A stretch of DNA of 64,000 nucleotides from Triplophysa rosa. Lineage: Eukaryota > Chordata > Actinopteri > Cypriniformes > Nemacheilidae. The notes beneath the pieces were generated by a model. That model was not told where the DNA came from. It did no database searches and saw nothing but the letters and a program-made list of their open reading frames with translations. Shown here in pieces: positions 35,910 to 46,350 of this stretch. Each line of letters opens with the position of its first letter. Position 1 is the stretch's first letter. The stretch lies in the NCBI RefSeq assembly GCF_024868665.1, contig NC_079900.1:16027759-16091758 (forward strand), read 5' to 3'. Made by a program: the position numbers and the translations under genes.

Positions 35910-36595
35910 AATGGCGCGTCGTGGGTGGAAACGAGCAGATTAAGGGGTGCTATTACAATGAGATCCCTCACCTACGTCATCAAGGGAGCGTAATCTGAAG
36001 CGCTGATTTTTTCACATGTTTTCAGAGAAAGGCGTAACAAACCAAAGCTACTGTGTTGTACTTTTTCTAACGTTTTCTGGGTTGGTGGATGAACCGGGGA
36101 ACCGATTATAGCACCTAAACACAGAAAAGGTCCTATTTTCGTGAAATGTCCCCTTTCAGGTACTTTGGTTATGTGTAATACTCATGTCTAAGGGTCCTTC
36201 TCAATGCTTCTACCTGCTGTGCTTTAAGGGCCTTCAGATAAGCATTCTGTGAGGATTCTCATTTGTCGTTTTACTCCCATTTTCGTTGTCGCGTCGTATG
36301 TAGAGACCAAGAGTGAATTAAACTTCAAGTATAGAAAGCTTATCATTTGAAGTGTCGTTATTCTATAAGGATATTAAAGTTGAAGGGTTTTATACCTTGA
36401 GAACAGTTTGCTCAAGTTCACTTTATGGTATAATCAAACTGCAAAACATTGTAAATCAAATGTATAGAAATGTATAGTATGTAAATACGGCAAAACAAAT
36501 CCAGTTCTTCGTGATTGTTTTTTTCTAGTAAAATTGTAAATTGACATTAAATTTACCCAATAGAAAACCATATAGAAAAGTTGTGTTAAACTTTG

Positions 36596-37545
36596 AAGGC
36601 GTAGTTCCCCTAACATTAAAATTCCTTCATCATTTACACACCCTCTTGTCATTTCAAACCTGTATGACTTTCGTTCTTCTGCAGGACACAAAGAAGATAT
36701 TTTGAAGAATGCTGGTAATTAGGGCTGCACGATATATCAAAAAATTATCGTTATCTCGATAATAGTATATGCAATATCCATATCGTAGAGAGATGCGATA
36801 AATTTTATTTGTTTCATGTGTCAATCATTTGTGTGTTGCATGCTTAGATTGTCCAAATTGGACCAATCAGAAGGGGCATTACTATCTTTATACCCGCCAA
36901 GTAGATGCTATTATACTATTGGCTAGATCGCGGGCCCAAAGGTGAACCTAGCGGCTCAAAGCAGAGAGCGGAAAATAAATATGGCAGGAATAGAGACGAG
37001 CGAGGAAAATGACAGCAACGAACTTGTGCCTAAAAAGAACGGTACGTTACGTCTGAAATATGGCAATATTTTGCAGGGCTCCACATTAACGCTTGTCCGG
37101 GAGAAGTGAATGTTTTGTATTGGCAAGTGAGAGAGAATTTTACTTGCCCGACCGGACAAGTAACTTGAAAAAAATTAATAACAGTGCGACATATATGTAC
37201 AGTAGACATCAGAAGAATATATATTACCTGTTTATTTCAGTATGATAATTACATATATATAAATAATAAAAAAATAGAATTTCTCTAGGAAATGTTATAT
37301 TGCAAGAAATATTGTTACCACAATATTCAACAACAAAATCGCATATCGCATATTTTCTCAATATCGTGCAGCCCTACTGGTAATGCTTTTCGATAACCTT
37401 GGACCCAATTGACTTTCATTAAATGGTCACATTTCTCAAAATATCTTTTGTGTTCAAAAGAAGAAAGAGTCGCCTATATGTTTGAACTGCGTGAGGATGA
37501 ATAAATGATGAAAGAATTTTTATTTTTGGGTGAACTATCCCTGTA
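36596..37545. mobile_element. Foldback MITE (Angel-like) split by a hAT element
   Basis: The left half (ccctcttgtcatttcaaacc, gaagatattttgaagaatg) and the right half (caaaatatcttttgtgtt to gggtgaactatccctg) flank the insertion at 36720-37376. Confidence 0.85.
36720..37376. mobile_element. hAT-type non-autonomous element
   Basis: Ends TAGGGCTGCACGATATATC and GATA-type ATATCGTGCAGCCCTA are inverted. The 8-bp flanks are identical: ctggtaat (36712-36719 and 37377-37384). The 657-bp body is AT-rich and carries no transposase. Confidence 0.92.
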
Positions 37546-39141
37546 AGACTTTAAGAGAACAAGCCTATTATTTTAATTTCTTGTTTTCTAACATCCATTT
37601 TAAGGTAAGTGTGCCAACAGGACTACAGAACATTTCACACTTTTGCAGCATTTTATAACTTTTTACCAATTCGTTAAACGAAACTGGCTGTTTTTGGTGC
37701 TTAAACTTTAAAAACTTTTGTACTTTATGTAATGACCCCCTGTTTTGATTGGCTTACCTCTGTGAAATGACTTTTTAGGACAAGCCAAGTAGCAAAACAC
37801 TGAATAGGTGCTGATTATGTATATGTGAACAGTCTTATGTTAATGTGCTCAACATCATGTCCATTTATAAATGTTTCCATAATAGGTCTGAATAGACTGG
37901 GTACTGAATATACGTTGTGAATGTCAGAAATCGTCTGACATATTCCTATCTGCAAAAGTGCAAATAAAACCCTGTTTTTCATGATTCGACCCCTTCAGGA
38001 ATTGCAATAACATGTGGGTGATAAAGTAATACACATGCCGTGTGTGTGTGTATGTGGAATCGGTAGCCAAAGCACTTTTTGCTCCTTATCTCTGTAGCGC
38101 GGGAGGGCTGTGTGCCTTACAGCTGCTCTGCTCTGTGCAACTCTTTGACAGGCTTGTCATGGTATGGAGACCAGCAGCTCTAATGGTGACTGGGGAATTC
38201 TCTGCTCCCCCAGAAACTCAGAGAGAGCCGCTTTAATTGGACCCTAGGCGAGAGTAGCCAGAGCTGCCCTGATTCAAACGGTCTGAATCCAGAACCTCTG
38301 CTGCAGTCTGCGGAGCTTGTAACCAAGGCAACGTTAGGATGAAAATCATCCATAAAGCTCGCGTACATGCGTCGTGGAGGCTCAGCTTCGGCCGCGATGG
38401 CAGCGAGTTTTTTGACTTAGTTGACTTAGAGTTAGTGGTTTGGCTGGAGGCTATTTGTGAAGTTCACCTGAACTCACGCACGATTATTCAGACGGTTGAG
38501 AGTGTTTTGCTGTACACTCGCGCGTGTCACTGTGTCTGCTCTGGACGAACGCCAGCAGAGAAGAGCCTGCAATGACTCAACTCTCAGCGGATCACAGACT
38601 CCAGATCAGCCACAATTTTCTTTTACCTCTGTTCAAAAAATCCCTCAGATCTCAGCCAAGAGGCAAGCCTGTTTCTGTTTGTTCTGGAAGCTCTCGTGCT
38701 CTCATGAAATATTCATAAACAAGAGTACTTGGCTCCTAAAGGAACAGGCTTTGTATGAGGCTTTGGGTCTTTAGTGAATCGTCCTCCAACTGGCTGTGTC
38801 CTTACTTGGAGGACAGCATGAACACAATGTTTGAGAGGGACCGGGAAGTGTGAAAATATCACTTTCTGAAAAGTACGGGGGCAGCTCTGAAATGCTCCGC
38901 TATAAGGTTAAATCCGGATGACGGAGCGAGATCTATTTGCAGCACATGTGAATGGATCCAGCAGCAAACTATTAACACCTTCAGTGGCTGTCCTCAGTTC
39001 AGTGGGCATGTGATGTTTGTGATCTGAGAAGGATGTCTGCCTCCAGCGTTTAAGATGTTTTCTATGTGAACAGGCTTAAAAATTGAAGTGATCAATCCGT
39101 GACAGCCATTTTAATAGTTTTCCTTCAATCTATACTTTATG
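37546..39141. other. Intronic sequence, possible regulatory patch
   Basis: No gene recognised. The block 38220-38560 is GC/CpG-richer than its surroundings (ctcgcgtacatgcgtcgtgg near 38358), with open frames on both strands but no splice context; it could be a conserved element or just an old repeat. Confidence 0.4.
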
Positions 39142-39952
39142 TGTCAGGGTGTGGTAGGGAAGAACCCAGATGCAGGCAGCGGTTAAGGGGTTAACAAAAA
39201 ACAAGATTTATGTAAACACAAAACAAAGACCCACAGGGGGGTAAAACAACAATAACAAGGAGAAATAATATGACAGGCAAACAGGAACGTAGACTAACTA
39301 ACACTGGACTAAAACTACACTTGACAAAACTACACTAGACTGGGATAACTTACAGACAGGAACAAGACGCAACATCTTCAAAGACATGAATCAAATGCAG
39401 CAAACAGCAATTGAACAAGCAAATGGTACAAAACGAACGAGCACAGGACTGAAGACACAAGGGCAGAATATAGGGTAACTAACAAGAGAGAAAACAATGG
39501 GCAGGTGTGGGTAATGAAACACAGGTGTGGGGGCTAGGTGGTGGCGTCTTAGTCCGTGGGGGCGCTCGGGACTTGACAGGGGCAGGCTTGGCTGTCGGCT
39601 GGAGTGCTGGCAGGACCGGACAGGGTGCCGGACTGGAGACTGGCTGGGGTGCCGGCTGAGAGACCGGCTGAGTCGACGGCTGGGACACCGGCTGGCTCAC
39701 CAGCTGCTGGACAGGACTGGACGCCTGCGGCTGGGCAGGACTGGACACGGGCTGGATTACCGGCTGGATTGCCGGCTGCAGAACCGGGACGGACGCCTGC
39801 GGCTGGGCAGGACTGAACGTCGGCTGGAATGTGGGCTGGATCGCCGGCTGGACTGCCGACTGCAAAACCGGGATGGACGCCTGTGGCTGGACATCGGCTG
39901 GAATGCCGGCTGGATTACCGGCTGTATTGCCGGCTGGACTGACAGTCTGTCC
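39142..39952 (-). mobile_element. Truncated LTR-like element with proline/glutamine-coding minisatellite
   Basis: On the minus strand the outer end reads as an LTR 3' end, with cttgttttttgttaacccctt and a final cctgaca. This resembles the end of the solo LTR at 62645-63208 (ttgttaacccctt, cttgaca). Inside lies a minisatellite of ~12-60-bp units that reads on the minus strand as repeated QPAIQP / SPAQPQAS / VLQ motifs in an open frame (39479-40015). The frame runs on into a foldback MITE, so the stated open frame is chimeric. The function is unknown; a degenerate gag-like or low-complexity region are both possible. Confidence 0.5.
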
Positions 39953-40192
39953 TCTGCAGAACACAAAAGAAGATATTTTGAAGAAAGTTGGTAACCGAAC
40001 AGCGCAGGCATCCATTCACTTCTCTTATATGGACACAAAACCAATGCAAGTGAATGGGTGCCGGTTAACAACATTTTTTAAAATATCTTCTTTTGTGTTC
40101 TGCATAAGAAAGAAAGTCATACAGGTTTGAAATGACATCATAGTGAGTAAATGATGACAGAATTTTCATTTTTGAGTGAACAATCCCTTTAA
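39953..40192. mobile_element. Foldback MITE (Angel-like family), left end missing
   Basis: Begins at ctgcagaacacaaaagaag, directly joined to the minisatellite. The right arm is intact to tgagtgaacaatcccttta. Confidence 0.8.
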
Positions 40193-40845
40193 TGTTGGCT
40201 ATTGTTCCCAGTATACAGGCCATTCAATAGAAATGCCATGAAATTAGTCCTATTTATGATTTTTGTATTTTTAGTAGGACACAAAAAAGAACAGCAAACA
40301 AACTCGAACCTTGTGCTTGTGGATATGCTATATTTTTTAACAAAACCATACGTTGACTGTACGCTACAGTACGTTCTGTATATTCATTGCTGTATTCTGC
40401 TTCATTTGCTATTTCTGTTTAGTTCATAAATATTTCGTAGGCTACATTACACGGTGCATAATGTTTTCAACAAAAAAAGCACAGCATATAATGTAAGCTT
40501 GTTCTAAAAGGTTCTCAAAATCTTAATGAATTAACAATAACTATAACTAAGTGCACCCATGGAAGAAGTGTAGGCTAATCCACTAAAACAATATTTCTGT
40601 ATTAAAACTGCAAAATTGCATGTTGTCTAACTAAGGAATTTATTAATTTAATAATTTTATTATCCCACCCTCTAAACTCCCCCCCTTAGCGCCCCCAAGA
40701 AAAACGTCCTGGCACCGCATCTGCTTCTTGCACTCTAAGTATTATTGCCTTTGCATTTCAATTTGTGCTAATTGTTTTATGTTGTTGACAGAACAGCATA
40801 AAGGGATTTAAGAAAATGAAAATGTTCAGTGGTTTATGTTTATCT
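40193..40845. other. Intronic sequence, nothing recognised
   Basis: AT-rich, without paired termini. The patch cccccttagcgcccccaag near 40680 resembles the edge of a repeat but cannot be extended. Confidence 0.4.
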
Positions 40846-41337
40846 TGTTACAACCCTGGTTGCTTGTATGTTTGTGTTGAGTTTGTGTTGCAGGAATGGA
40901 GGCCATTCATTGGCTAATGGATAGCTGCTTCTGATTGGTGTGGCTGTTTTGGGGAGGGAATTAAAAGTCTGTCCTCTCCATTCATTGTTAGCTTGCTAGC
41001 CTGCCAGCAGCTTGCTCATTTATTGTCTTGGGCCTGTTTGTTTGTAATGTTTTGTTGATTATAAGTTAGACACCCTGTGATTGTGATTTTTCTTTCTTTG
41101 GGATAGTAGGACTAGGGAAGTGTTTGTGTAGAAAATCATCATAATTTTCTTTATTATTGTTTTATAGGTTATGTAGAGGGAGTGGGGTTTAAGTTGTGGG
41201 GTTTTGTTTGTTGTTTTGGCGTTTTCGAAGTCTGAAAGTTGATCCCATATTATTTGTTTTCAATAAATATATGTTATGACGAATTTTGGGTCTGAGACAT
41301 CTTTCTATTGTGGCCTGGCCTTAGACGGGCCATAACA
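40846..41337 (+). mobile_element. Solo LTR (492 bp)
   Basis: Begins TGTTACAACC and ends GGCCATAACA, giving TG...CA ends with a short inverted repeat (TGTTA/TAACA). It is flanked by a 4-bp duplication atct. It has a TATA-like ggaattaaaag near 40960 and a polyadenylation signal caataaat near 41263. No internal retroviral-type sequence adjoins, so it most likely arose by LTR-LTR recombination. Confidence 0.8.
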
Positions 41338-42019
41338 ATCTTAACTTGAGAAAGCAACTGTATCTGTTTGCATTCCCAGTCAATGACAGATGCTTGGCTA
41401 GCAGTGAGCTGCAAGTATGTAGTTGAGTTAAGTTTATATCGCTATACACTTAATGTCAATTGCCTTTTTTATACCTCCTAAATGTATTGTAGTTTAATTT
41501 TAGTTTTCTGAGTAAGTACATCCTCGGGCTGATTTTGCCACCACATGGTGCAGTTACAGCATCTACCAGCAGGGGCTAACTGGATCAGGCTACAGTAGCC
41601 AAACCTTGACCCCAGATGATTCCACACTGCATCTGCGCTCGTCATGTCACCATACTGAAACATTATGCAATGACATGGAATGTATTGGACATGTATCAGT
41701 ATTTTATCATTTTCTTTGAACTGATTTGTGTTTATGCTGTAGTTTTTATCTAAGCGGAATGCTCAGCCGTGTCGGTGCTGATCAATCACAAACTGTTTGC
41801 AGTGTTCAGACAGCAGTGACCTGTTGGCACATTATACTGATATTTTGCACCGCGGGTGGTCAGTTTGCTGGAGGGTTGAAGAGAGAAAACGTACATTCTG
41901 ACAAGACTGATGGTACTTATGTGACAGCTAAGGAGGAGCCGTCAGTCTAGGCATCCATTGCATCCACTTCCATAGGAATTAGCGCATTAGCCATAGGAAT
42001 TAGCGAACTAGCCATAGGA
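41338..42019. other. Intronic sequence
   Basis: Near 41530-41600 the motif catctaccagcaggggctaa is the inverted form of the short repeat at 58450. Otherwise nothing is recognised. Confidence 0.4.
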
Positions 42020-42288
42020 AAGGGATAGTTCACCTGAAAATCTAAATTCTGTCATCATTTATTCACCCTCATGTGATATAAAACTATATCTCACTGTTAT
42101 GTGTGGAACACAAAAGAAGATATTTTGAGAAATGTCTCAGTGGTTTGTGTCCATACAATGGAAGCCAATGGGGACCAATATTGTTTGGTTACCAACATTC
42201 CTCAAAATATCTTCTTTTGTGTTCTGCAGAAGACATAAAATCATACGGGTTTGTAATGACACGTGGATTCTTCATTTTTAGGTGAACC
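42020..42288. mobile_element. Foldback MITE (Angel-like family)
   Basis: Begins aaagggatagttcacctg and ends ttcatttttaggtgaacc, with a short deletion near the right end. The direct repeat gccataggaattagcga just before it (two units, 41967-42010) belongs to flanking sequence. Confidence 0.82.
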
Positions 42289-42944
42289 TGACACACGTTT
42301 TGCAAGTTCGACTTAAAAGTGTGATTGTGCTATATTTCTTTTAAAAATACAATTTGCTTAGATATTTTATTTGATAACACAAAGACATTCATACAGTTGT
42401 GGTATAATATTTTTTCTATAGATTTTGTCATTAACAATTCAGTAACTGAAAAAAGTGACATAACACATTTTAAATAAGAATGTATTCGAAAGCCAAAGAG
42501 CAAAAGAGATTAACAGGGTTAGCGTAGATATACACACCACATTCACACAGTTCTCTCTGCCCAGACTGAGCTGCTCTGTTATGAAAGCGTGCGCCAGATC
42601 TCCACAGGTGATTCTCAGGTCCTGCGTCTAGTGCCGCTGCGTGTGGAGGTGTCACTGGCACTGTCGCTCTTCCACACACCCATAATTAGCCTTGCAAACC
42701 GCACGAACAAACCTGACCACCCGTACTATTTTGTGTGGGCTTTGTTGGATGCTGTGACTAGGGGAAGAAGCTGCTTAAGGCTGTTTTGTTAAACACTGTT
42801 TTTACAGAAACTTCCTAATTAGCTGCAAACATCGTAGCGCTAGCATTGCATAATGTCTGTCACATTGTAGTGATCTACAGTAGTGGAGAATTGAATTGCT
42901 CTTTTGTAGTTCAGGAGATTTACTGCGGTGTTCTTATACCTTAT
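42289..42944. other. Intronic sequence, nothing recognised
   Basis: No supported feature; a GC-richer patch near 42540-42740 has open frames on both strands but no homology. Confidence 0.4.
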
Positions 42945-43010
42945 CTGGTAGTGCATAGTGCTCGCAACCCCAAGGTCAAGGGTTTCATTCCCTATAATGT
43001 AAAAAGCTTA
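42945..43010 (+). repeat. tRNA-derived SINE head fragment
   Basis: ctggtagtgcatagtgctcg resembles a diverged A box. caagggtttcattccc is close to a B box. The body is lost. It is not a functional tRNA gene. Confidence 0.5.
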
Positions 43011-43220
43011 GTAAATCAAGACTGTCACAAAAATGTATTGGTAGCAGGAGAAAATGTATGGGTGGGTCACTTTCTCCGAGGCCAAATGAGTATATCGTAA
43101 ATGATCTTAGGTAAAAATAGACACAATTTAGCCTTTTGTTGACTTAAAGTGTGATTGTGGAGCTAGATAGCATAGCTTATATTCTTTTGTCTTTGCTTTT
43201 GAAGAATTGCTGAGAAATGT

Positions 43221-43250
43221 TTAAAGGGATAGTTCACCTCAAAGTAAAGA
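43221..43250. repeat. Angel-like MITE terminal fragment
   Basis: Only ttaaagggatagttcacctc and a few following bases remain, immediately followed by the M2 element. Confidence 0.6.
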
Positions 43251-43620
43251 TTAAAGGTCCAATGTGAATTTTTTGGAGGATCTGTTTACAGAAATGCAAT
43301 AAAATATACATAACATATGTTTTCGGAGGTGTATAAAGACCTTACATAATGAAGCGTTATGTTTTTATTACCTTAGAATTCGCTTAATAGGACTAGGTGT
43401 TATAAGCTGTTACACAGCAAAATCGCCAGTGTTAAAAAGAGTCAAATTAACTCTCACAGTGTTTATATAATCCACACTTTGAGAGTATATATACACCGTG
43501 AGTGTTAATTTGACCTTTTTTAACGATTTTACTGTGTATATATTATATGTTATATAGCTATTTCTACATACACCGACCACGGGTCCCCATGAAATTCGCC
43601 ATGTTGCTCATAGGAGTAGC
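43251..43620 (+). mobile_element. Repeat family M2, copy 3, split by a short foldback
   Basis: Left part (ttaaaggtccaatgtgaatt to cttagaattcgctta) and right part (tagctatttctacatacacc to aattcgccatgttgctc) flank the insertion at 43413-43536. The right half of the family sequence is missing. Confidence 0.75.
43413..43536. mobile_element. Short foldback MITE, second copy
   Basis: Same family as 3713-3847: CACAGCAAAATCGCCAGTGT at the left and, with a small deletion, aacgattttactgtg at the right. TA precedes and follows it, so a TA target is possible. Confidence 0.8.
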
Positions 43621-44204
43621 ATTAGAAGAAAACCACGCCTATCAGAATAGACACCGTATACATCATTACAGTGTGACAAGTGGTGATCCACATCTGTATA
43701 AACCTACATTGGTTTCATTCAATCATTTATTTGCGAAAGCCTTAGAGGAAGCTTGCAGGATTAGTGTATCATGATCTGTTATATAGCAACAAAATTGTAC
43801 AGGATGAGTTTTAATCTCTTCAGCAGGAGCTTATCTGTCTACCTTAAGGTTCCCTTTCTGTCAGTCTCTCGACGTTGTGTCGAGCCGACAGATGGGGTTC
43901 GTCCTTGAGAACCTATCGCTTCCGACTTCTTTAGAAAAGGCGAATGAAATTTGCATGCCGGACTCCGCCCCCGATATCCGGGTATAAAAGGGAGACGGCG
44001 TGCTGCATTCATTTACTTTTTTTTCTTCGGAGCCTTCACACTGATCGACTTCGAGACTTCAAACTCTACACCGAATTACTGCTGGAATCTTACGACGTGG
44101 TGCAGCGGACTGTCCCTTCCTGCAGCGACTTCCCCTGGGCGTCTCGGCAGTTCCAGAAGTGTTTGAGTTTCTTTCTCTAAAAGAGAAAATTTCTCCAGCG
44201 TGGC

Positions 44205-44402
44205 ATGTCCCGCTGTTCTCCTGGGTGCAACACACTCATCGAGGAGGGGGACGGACACGAGGTCTGCATCCAGTACGGTGGGGCAGCCCTTGTGGATACG
44301 TCCTGCCCGCACTGCGGGCGGTTGACGATTCAGACGTTGCGTCACGGGTGGCTGTGTTCCCACGGGACTCAGCCACCACCTCGTCTGCTTCCCGTTCCGT
44401 GA
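44205..44402 (+). pseudogene. DIRS ORF1 (gag-like) fragment
   Basis: A 65-residue stretch with paired cysteines (CSPGC near residue 4, CPHC near 34, then a C near 51), a zinc-binding-like layout as in the N-terminal part of fish DIRS ORF1. It is cut by the deletion joining it to RNase H. Confidence 0.55.
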
Positions 44403-44419
44403 CAGCAGTGGCTACAGCT

Positions 44420-44766
44420 ACAGAGTCGAGTTCCCTGGAGAGCGTGGCACACCGGCAGCAGGCGGATGGTGATTACGCCTCTCTGCGGACGCACCCTAAC
44501 CCCTTGGTCTTCAATGACCTTTCTACGGGCGGGGGTCCCTCTCGGGCAGGTCACGAGGCACGTCGTGGTGACGACAGACGCCTCCCTGCAGGGTTGGGGT
44601 GCCGTGTGCAACGGGCACGCAGTGTCGGGGCGATGGACGGGCCCCCGCCTGCGCGGGCATATCAACTGCCTAGAGTTGTTGGATGTGCTACTTGCACTGA
44701 AGGGGCTACAACCTCTCGTGAAGGACAAGCACGTGCTGGTCCGGTCGGACAGCACAACGAACGTAG

Positions 44767-44805
<39 letters not shown>

Positions 44806-45235
44806 ACCGGCAGGGTGGCGTTCGCTCACGGCAGCTAACACGACTCGCCCGACGCCTCCTCCTGTGGAGTCCGCAGGTGATCAGCTCCCTGCAAGTCACA
44901 CATATCCCAGGCGACCTGAACCAGACAGCCGATGCGCTCTCTCGTCAGTTGACGCCTCGCGGAGAGTGGCGACTCCAACCCCGTGCAGTCCAGCTCATTT
45001 GGGTACAGTTCGGCAGGCTCAGGTAGACCTGTTCGCCTCCCTGGACACCACCCATTGCCCGCTATGATGCTCCCTGTCCGAGGCCCCCCTCGGCACGGAT
45101 GCTCTAGCGCACAGCTGGCCGTGGGACAAGCGGAAGTACGCCTTCCCCCCAGTGAGCCTCATTGCACAGATCCGGTGCAAGGTCAGGGAAGAGGAGCATC
45201 AAGTGCTACTAGTTGCGCCGTACTGACCCAACCAG
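44420..45235 (+). pseudogene. DIRS RNase H and tail domain, broken
   Basis: Two frames carry pieces: 44466-45026 (VVTTDASLQGWGAV, INCLELLDVL, SDSTTNVAY, PGDLNQTADALSR) and 44983 onward (the tail domain in parts). An AT repeat sits between the active-site region and the C-terminal half. Confidence 0.75.
44767..44803. repeat. (AT)n microsatellite inside the RNase H region
   Basis: About 18 AT units where copy 1 has gtatatcaagtgtatatcaa. It is coding in the sense frame as alternating Tyr/Ile, so the frame stays open across it. Confidence 0.9.
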
Positions 45236-45239
45236 ACTT

Positions 45240-46350
45240 GGTTCTCGGAGCTAATGCTCTTGATGACAGCTCCCCCCTGGCCGATTCCCCTGACGAAGGA
45301 CCTGCTTTCCCAGGGGAAGGGCACGTTATGGCATCCCAGGCCAGACCTCTGGAACTTCCATGTCTGGCCCCTGGACGGGACGAGGAGATCCTGAGTGGCC
45401 TACCCCCTGCGGCGGTGAAGACCATCACTCAGGCTAGGGCCCTGGCCACTAGGCGGCTATACACTAAATGGCGCTTCTTCTCATGCTGGTGCTCTTCTCG
45501 AGGAGAAGACCCGCGAAGTTGCTTGATCGGGAACATGCTGTCCTTCCAGAGACTCGAGAGTAATCTCTCCCCTTCCACACTGAACGTGAATGTAGCCACC
45601 ATTGCCGCTCATCACGACCCAGTTGCTGGTAAGTCTCTAGGACAGCACAACCTGATCATTAGGTTCCTAAGGGGCGCGAGACCTCGTCCGCGCTCCGTAC
45701 CCTCTTGCGACCTTGATGCGGTCCTGGCGGGCCTCAAGAGGCCCCCCTTCGAGCCCCTCGGAGATGCCGCTCTTTCTCACCTCACGATGAAGACGGCTTT
45801 CCTGATGGCGCTCAAGAGGGTAGGGGACCTACAAGCATTCTCCGTGTCCACAGATTGCCTAGAACTTGGGACCGGTGATTCTCACGCTATCCTGAGACCC
45901 CGGCCCGGCTACGTGCCCAAAGTTCCCACCACTCCCCCTAGGTGGTGAACTTACAGGCGCTCCCCACCGGGGAGGAAGACCCAACCCCATCCGTGTTGTG
46001 TCCAGGTCGCGCATCTACTTGGACCGCACGCAGATCCGCAGGAGCTCTGAGCAGCTCTTTGTCTGTTTTGGAGATCAGCAGAAGGGGAGGGCTGTCTCAA
46101 ACAGAGATTGGCACACTGGATCATGGATGCCGTCACTACACGTGACGCACCTGTCCTAAGATCGCCCGTGCCCACTGGCAGTGAGAGCTCACTCCACACG
46201 GAGTATAGCCTCCTCGTGGGAACTGGCTCGAGGCACCTCTCTGGCAGACATCTGCAGAGCTGCGGGTTGGGCTACACCCAACACCTTCGTGAGGTCCTAT
46301 AGCCTCCGCGTAAAACCGGTATCAGCTCGAGTCTTGCAGGGCATCAGATA
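45240..46350 (+). pseudogene. DIRS tyrosine recombinase, broken
   Basis: The N-terminal half (about 45470-45948: LSPSTLNVNVATIAAHHDPV, then KRVGDLQAFSV) is continuous here, unlike copy 1. After 45948 the frame is lost: a short deletion near 45940 (relative to copy 1) and further changes split the C-terminal half. Its His-Arg motif is replaced near 46185-46205, while the last part (CGLGYTQHL in another frame) remains recognisable. Confidence 0.72.

Larger units (their letters stand above)
33550..36157. mobile_element. TTAAAGGGGA-ended repeat split by a Gypsy fragment
   Basis: The left part (33550 to about 33770: ttaaaggggagatttttt, ctttaagtgcaaatgagctg) and the right part (about 35940-36157: caagggagcgtaatctgaag, ending aaatgtccccttt) look like the two ends of one common fish element with short inverted termini. 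Everything between is a later insertion plus tandem repeats. That the two ends belong together is from memory of the family. Confidence 0.6.

Noticed and set aside
38040..38780. A gene with overlapping plus-strand frames
   Set aside because: Several frames overlap without one showing family similarity or splice signals; only the higher CpG content was noted.
39479..40015. A 178-residue proline-rich host protein
   Set aside because: The frame begins inside a foldback MITE and runs through a minisatellite to an LTR-like end; no splice signals or conserved domain.
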